A stretch of DNA of 6,488 bases from Labilithrix luteola (GTDB taxonomy: Bacteria > Myxococcota_A > Polyangia > Polyangiales > Polyangiaceae). The stretch covers positions 1 to 6,488 of the forward strand of contig JAMFST010000183.1 in NCBI GenBank assembly GCA_026225435.1. The letters run 5' to 3'. The translations under genes and the position numbers were made by a program. The notes under the pieces are model-generated. The model worked only from the letters and a program-made list of their open reading frames with translations, was not told the origin of the DNA and did no database searches. This document shows, in pieces, positions 4,536 to 6,488 of this stretch; the stretch's first letter is position 1; each line of letters begins with the position of its first letter.

Positions 4536-5554
4536 AGAGGTCTTCTTTCTCTGCCGACGGATCAAGCTCCGCGGCAGGGGAAAACGAGTGTCGGGCGTAC
4601 GTTCGCTTTCTCGGGGCCTTCCTCGATGGCGAGCTCGACGCGGCCAGGCAGCTCGAGGTGGAAGGTCACCTCGAAACCTGCATGACCTGTCGTGAGCGCA
4701 CGATGCTCGACCGCGCCATGCGCGCGACGTTGAAGACGGTGGTGGCTCGCGGCGCGACGGAAGCGATGACCGGCGCCGACGCCGAAGAAGGCGGTGCGGA
4801 AACCGCAGCGGGCGCAGCTGTTGCCGATGCGAATGCCGCACTCCACGCGAGCAGCGCGAGGGACGCGATGCGCGCCCGGATGCGCGCGGCGATGACGGCT
4901 CAGGACGTGCGGGAGCAGAAGCGTGAAGAGAAGCGCGAGACGGTGGCGGCAGCGGCAGGAACGCTGACCATTGCGCCGTTCGGCTGGAAGGCGATGCTGC
5001 CGCTGACGGCAGCCGCGGCCCTGGCGCTCGTCTGGGGTGCCGCGTCGCAGCGGGCGGGCAACCGCTCGGCCTTCAGTGATTTCCCGGCCGCGACCACGCA
5101 GGCCGGCATGGGCGAAGATCCGCTGGCGGATCTCGTCGCCGAGCACTCGCGACCGCTCCCTCCGGAGCGCACCGACGCCCTCGGGTTGTCGTCGTTCGAG
5201 CAGTACGTGGGGGTTCCGGTCCACGCGGCCAACCTGGAGAAGGCGGGCGCTCGGCTCGTCGGCGGGCGTGTCCTGCCAGTTCACCAGCAGCGCGCCGCGA
5301 TGCTGCAGTACGTGGTCGGCAAGGGTGCCGATGCGCGTCGGGTCAGCATGTTCATCTACGATCCGCAGAAGATCCGCATCGGTTGCAACGATTGCGCGCC
5401 GCGTGCCGCCGGCACGTCGGAGGTCCAGGTCGGTCGCGCGGGCGGCTACTCGGTCGCGGTGACGCAGAAGGAAGGCGTCGGCTACGCGGTCGCGAGCGAT
5501 CTCGACGCGGAGCACAACTTCCAGCTCGCGGCCCTGGTCGACAGCGAGCACTGA
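4532..5554 (+). CDS. Membrane-anchored zinc-binding (ZAS) anti-sigma factor
   Basis: This 340-residue protein is the cognate inhibitor of the sigma factor, whose gene it overlaps by ATGA. The N-terminal ZAS domain has Cys20, His46, Cys50 and Cys53 (HLETCMTC). The 26-residue gap from Cys20 to His46 and the H-x3-C-x2-C motif match RsrA residues C11, H37, C41 and C44, which bind zinc and form the redox switch. Residues about 70-150 are an Ala-rich, charged, largely helical linker. One membrane helix is predicted at about 152-171 (MLPLTAAAALALVWGAA), placing residues 172-340 outside the cytoplasm. That part includes AGARLVGGRVLPVHQQRAAM and VSMFIYDPQKIRI, like the C-terminal domain of many proteobacterial transmembrane anti-sigma factors. 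It also has Cys285 and Cys288 as C-N-D-C. RsrA itself is soluble and about 105 residues, so the membrane anchor and outer domain are unusual for a SigR partner. Signal sensing by both cysteine sets is inference. Confidence 0.88.
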   Translation: MKRSSFSADGSSSAAGENECRAYVRFLGAFLDGELDAARQLEVEGHLETCMTCRERTMLDRAMRATLKTVVARGATEAMTGADAEEGGAETAAGAAVADANAALHASSARDAMRARMRAAMTAQDVREQKREEKRETVAAAAGTLTIAPFGWKAMLPLTAAAALALVWGAASQRAGNRSAFSDFPAATTQAGMGEDPLADLVAEHSRPLPPERTDALGLSSFEQYVGVPVHAANLEKAGARLVGGRVLPVHQQRAAMLQYVVGKGADARRVSMFIYDPQKIRIGCNDCAPRAAGTSEVQVGRAGGYSVAVTQKEGVGYAVASDLDAEHNFQLAALVDSEH

Positions 5555-5596
5555 GAGGGCGGCCGTAAACCGCGGAGCTGACCACCCTCTCGCTGT
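5541..5596 (+). terminator. Possible hairpin terminator at the end of the sigma/anti-sigma operon
   Basis: GAGAGGG (5553-5559) and CCCTCTC (5585-5591) form a perfect 7-bp stem, with its first two bases in the anti-sigma stop codon. Beyond a 7-base bulge on the left side, ACAGC (5541-5545) pairs with GCTGT (5592-5596). Inside the 25-base loop, GCGG and CCGC can pair as an alternative. No T run follows, so this may be a weak or partial terminator between the anti-sigma and lipoprotein genes. Confidence 0.35.
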
Positions 5597-5625
5597 TCTG
5601 GATGCGAGGTGGCGTCAGAAACAGG

Positions 5626-5663
5626 ATGCGCCGCACGCACGAATGCGGTACGGGGCGGCGCAT
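5626..5663 (+). repeat. 9-bp inverted repeat enclosing the lipoprotein ribosome binding region and start codon
   Basis: ATGCGCCGC (5626-5634) is the exact reverse complement of GCGGCGCAT (5655-5663), with a 20-base loop between. The right arm takes in the purine-rich stretch before the lipoprotein ATG (5662-5664) and the first two bases of the start codon itself. As RNA, the stem would hide the initiation site. The left arm also begins with an in-frame ATG. Confidence 0.45.
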
Positions 5664-5904
5664 GAAGTCCGTTTTCCTCGTTGGTCTCGCCAGCCTCGTG
5701 CTCGCGAGCGGCTGCGCTTCGGCGGTGCCGACGTCCACCGTGGCGACGACCTCCGCGCCGGTGGTCACCAGCCGGGCAAACGTCTCGCGTGGCGTGCTGC
5801 GCGAAGGGTCGGCGAGCTCGCTTCGCACCACCGCCGCGTACAAGACGCGCTGCGAATCGGGCGACGACAGCGCCTGCCTCGTCGCCGGCGCGTTCGAACG
5901 CTGA
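5662..5904 (+). CDS. Small lipoprotein with a short Cys-rich C-terminal motif
   Basis: The 80-residue product begins MKSVFLVGLASLVLASGC, a short signal peptide with a clean lipobox (LASG then Cys18), so it should be lipidated and membrane anchored after export. The mature part is Ser/Thr/Val/Ala rich up to about residue 42 and looks disordered. It ends in YKTRCESGDDSACLVAGAFE plus Arg. The C-x2-GD-x2-AC-x3-G spacing resembles half of a Cys-containing Sel1-like repeat, and no further repeat follows in any frame. I chose ATG 5662 because it gives a standard signal peptide. In-frame ATGs at 5602 and 5626 would add 20 or 12 residues, and no start has a strong Shine-Dalgarno. It lies 107 bases after the anti-sigma gene on the same strand, so it may belong to that regulon. 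Function unknown; the gene call itself is fairly secure because of the lipobox. Confidence 0.7.
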   Translation: MKSVFLVGLASLVLASGCASAVPTSTVATTSAPVVTSRANVSRGVLREGSASSLRTTAAYKTRCESGDDSACLVAGAFER

Positions 5905-5921
5905 GCGCTCCGCTTCGCTGA

Positions 5922-6488
5922 TTACTGCGCTGCGGCGGATCCCATTTTCCGGGGATCGCTGGCGGCGAAGAGCTTCCGTCCACCAGAGCGCGTCTCCCAG
6001 GCGATCATCTGCACTGCCGGGCGCATCGGCGGCCCTTCCTTCGGCTGCTCGCCGCGCGCCTTGAGCCCGTCGACCACGTCGGTGGCCATGTCCGCGTCGT
6101 AGAACAGCTCCGGCCCGGTGCTCACGTGGATGCGCGGCGCCGAGACCGCCGCTCCCGGATCGAGCCCGAAGATCAACCGGCCGACGACGGCCTGGGTGAC
6201 GCCGGTGGCGATCCGCTCGCCGCCGCTCCCGCCCGCGGCCAGCACTGGCTGGTCGTGGTCCATCACGATCACCGGCGTCATGCTCGACACCGGGCGGGCG
6301 AGCGGTCGCGGGCGGTTCGGCCCCAGCCCGACCAGCCCGAAGCCGGCGATGTCCCCCGCCGCGGAGAAATCATCGAGCTCGTTGTTGAGGATGATCCCCG
6401 TGCTCCCGCCGACGATGCGCGCCCCCATCGGGCCGTTCACCGTCGTCGTCATCGACACCACGTTCCCCTCGTCGTCGGCGATGATCAG
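5922..6488 (-). CDS. ggt: Gamma-glutamyltranspeptidase, C-terminal (small subunit) part, partial
   Basis: The visible 188 residues are most of the small subunit of a gamma-glutamyltranspeptidase; the N-terminal large subunit lies beyond the right edge. The enzyme, usually periplasmic, hydrolyses or transfers the gamma-glutamyl group of glutathione and related compounds after self-cleavage before a catalytic Thr. By comparison with E. coli Ggt that Thr should be about three codons outside the window. Visible features in order are DDEGNVVSMTTTVN (the Asn matching E. coli N411), GIILNNELDDFS (Glu and Asp matching Q430 and D433; Glu is also used in human GGT1), PVSSM (matching S462/S463), GGSGGERI (the glycine pair at the oxyanion site), SAPRIH and the C-terminal ASDPR motif. 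The stop is TAA at 5922-5924. The gene converges with the lipoprotein gene, with 17 bases between stops and no clear terminator. The function is secure at family level; the substrate preference is not readable. Confidence 0.93.
   Translation of the reverse strand: MIIADDEGNVVSMTTTVNGPMGARIVGGSTGIILNNELDDFSAAGDIAGFGLVGLGPNRPRPLARPVSSMTPVIVMDHDQPVLAAGGSGGERIATGVTQAVVGRLIFGLDPGAAVSAPRIHVSTGPELFYDADMATDVVDGLKARGEQPKEGPPMRPAVQMIAWETRSGGRKLFAASDPRKMGSAAAQ

Noticed and set aside
3672..4841. A 389-codon open frame on the minus strand opposite the ECF sigma factor gene
   Set aside because: It is a shadow of GC-biased codons in the sigma and anti-sigma genes, with highly repetitive Arg/Glu/Leu content and no family resemblance.
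4562..5551. A 329-codon minus-strand open frame opposite the anti-sigma gene
   Set aside because: It lies almost wholly within the coding span of a well-supported gene and has Arg/His-rich shadow composition.
5905..5921. A shared terminator between the convergent lipoprotein and Ggt genes
   Set aside because: The 17-base gap and its flanks offer only a 4-bp stem (AGCG/CGCT) and no T run.
1..6488. CRISPR array, tRNA, rRNA, insertion sequence or phage attachment site
   Set aside because: No repeat-spacer pattern, cloverleaf, transposase fragment or terminal inverted repeat was seen on either strand.

Overview
The window is GC-rich, with strong G/C bias at third codon positions. It looks like a chromosomal segment of a myxobacterium (Myxococcota, probably the Polyangia side). 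The main grounds are a divergent sigma-70 protein of the type largely confined to myxobacteria at the left edge, and the mix of a PhaR-like regulator, an ECF sigma factor and a small lipoprotein. This placement is inference; there is no rRNA or other phylogenetic marker in the window.

Layout, left to right: (1) a possible 3' tail of an upstream gene, overlapping by 4 bases the start of a myxobacterial-type sigma factor (63-875, +); (2) a convergent small four-helix membrane protein of unknown role (889-1308, -); (3) a 116-residue acyl-carrier-protein-like protein (1444-1794, -) whose phosphopantetheine serine is replaced by alanine; (4) a FecE/BtuD/HmuV-type ABC ATPase (1922-2716, -) with no permease or binding protein in view; (5) a divergent PhaR-type regulator (2950-3567, +); (6) an ECF sigma factor resembling SigR (ECF12-like; 3792-4535, +), translationally coupled by ATGA to a membrane-anchored zinc-binding anti-sigma factor (4532-5554, +); (7) a small lipoprotein (5662-5904, +); (8) the convergent 3' part of a gamma-glutamyltranspeptidase gene (5922-6488, -) that runs off the right edge.

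The best-supported unit is the sigma/anti-sigma pair. The sigma factor carries the near-diagnostic SigR-type stretches in regions 2 and 4. The anti-sigma protein has one Cys and an H-x3-C-x2-C motif with the same spacing as RsrA (26 residues from the first Cys to His). A sequence matching the SigR promoter consensus, GGAAT-N18-GTT, lies just upstream of the sigma gene. Unlike soluble RsrA, this anti-sigma protein continues through one membrane helix into an extracytoplasmic domain containing a C-x-x-C pair. It may therefore sense thiol or oxidative state on both sides of the membrane. A Cys-containing lipoprotein follows, and a predicted periplasmic glutathione-degrading enzyme lies beyond it in convergent orientation; a link of those two to redox stress is only a hypothesis.

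No gene-free stretch exceeds 300 bases. The larger gaps (2717-2949 and 3568-3791) hold inverted and direct repeats, which are listed. No tRNA, rRNA, CRISPR array, insertion sequence or attachment site was seen. Nothing here proves a wholly new system; the double-sided anti-sigma factor and the serine-less carrier protein are the strongest leads.
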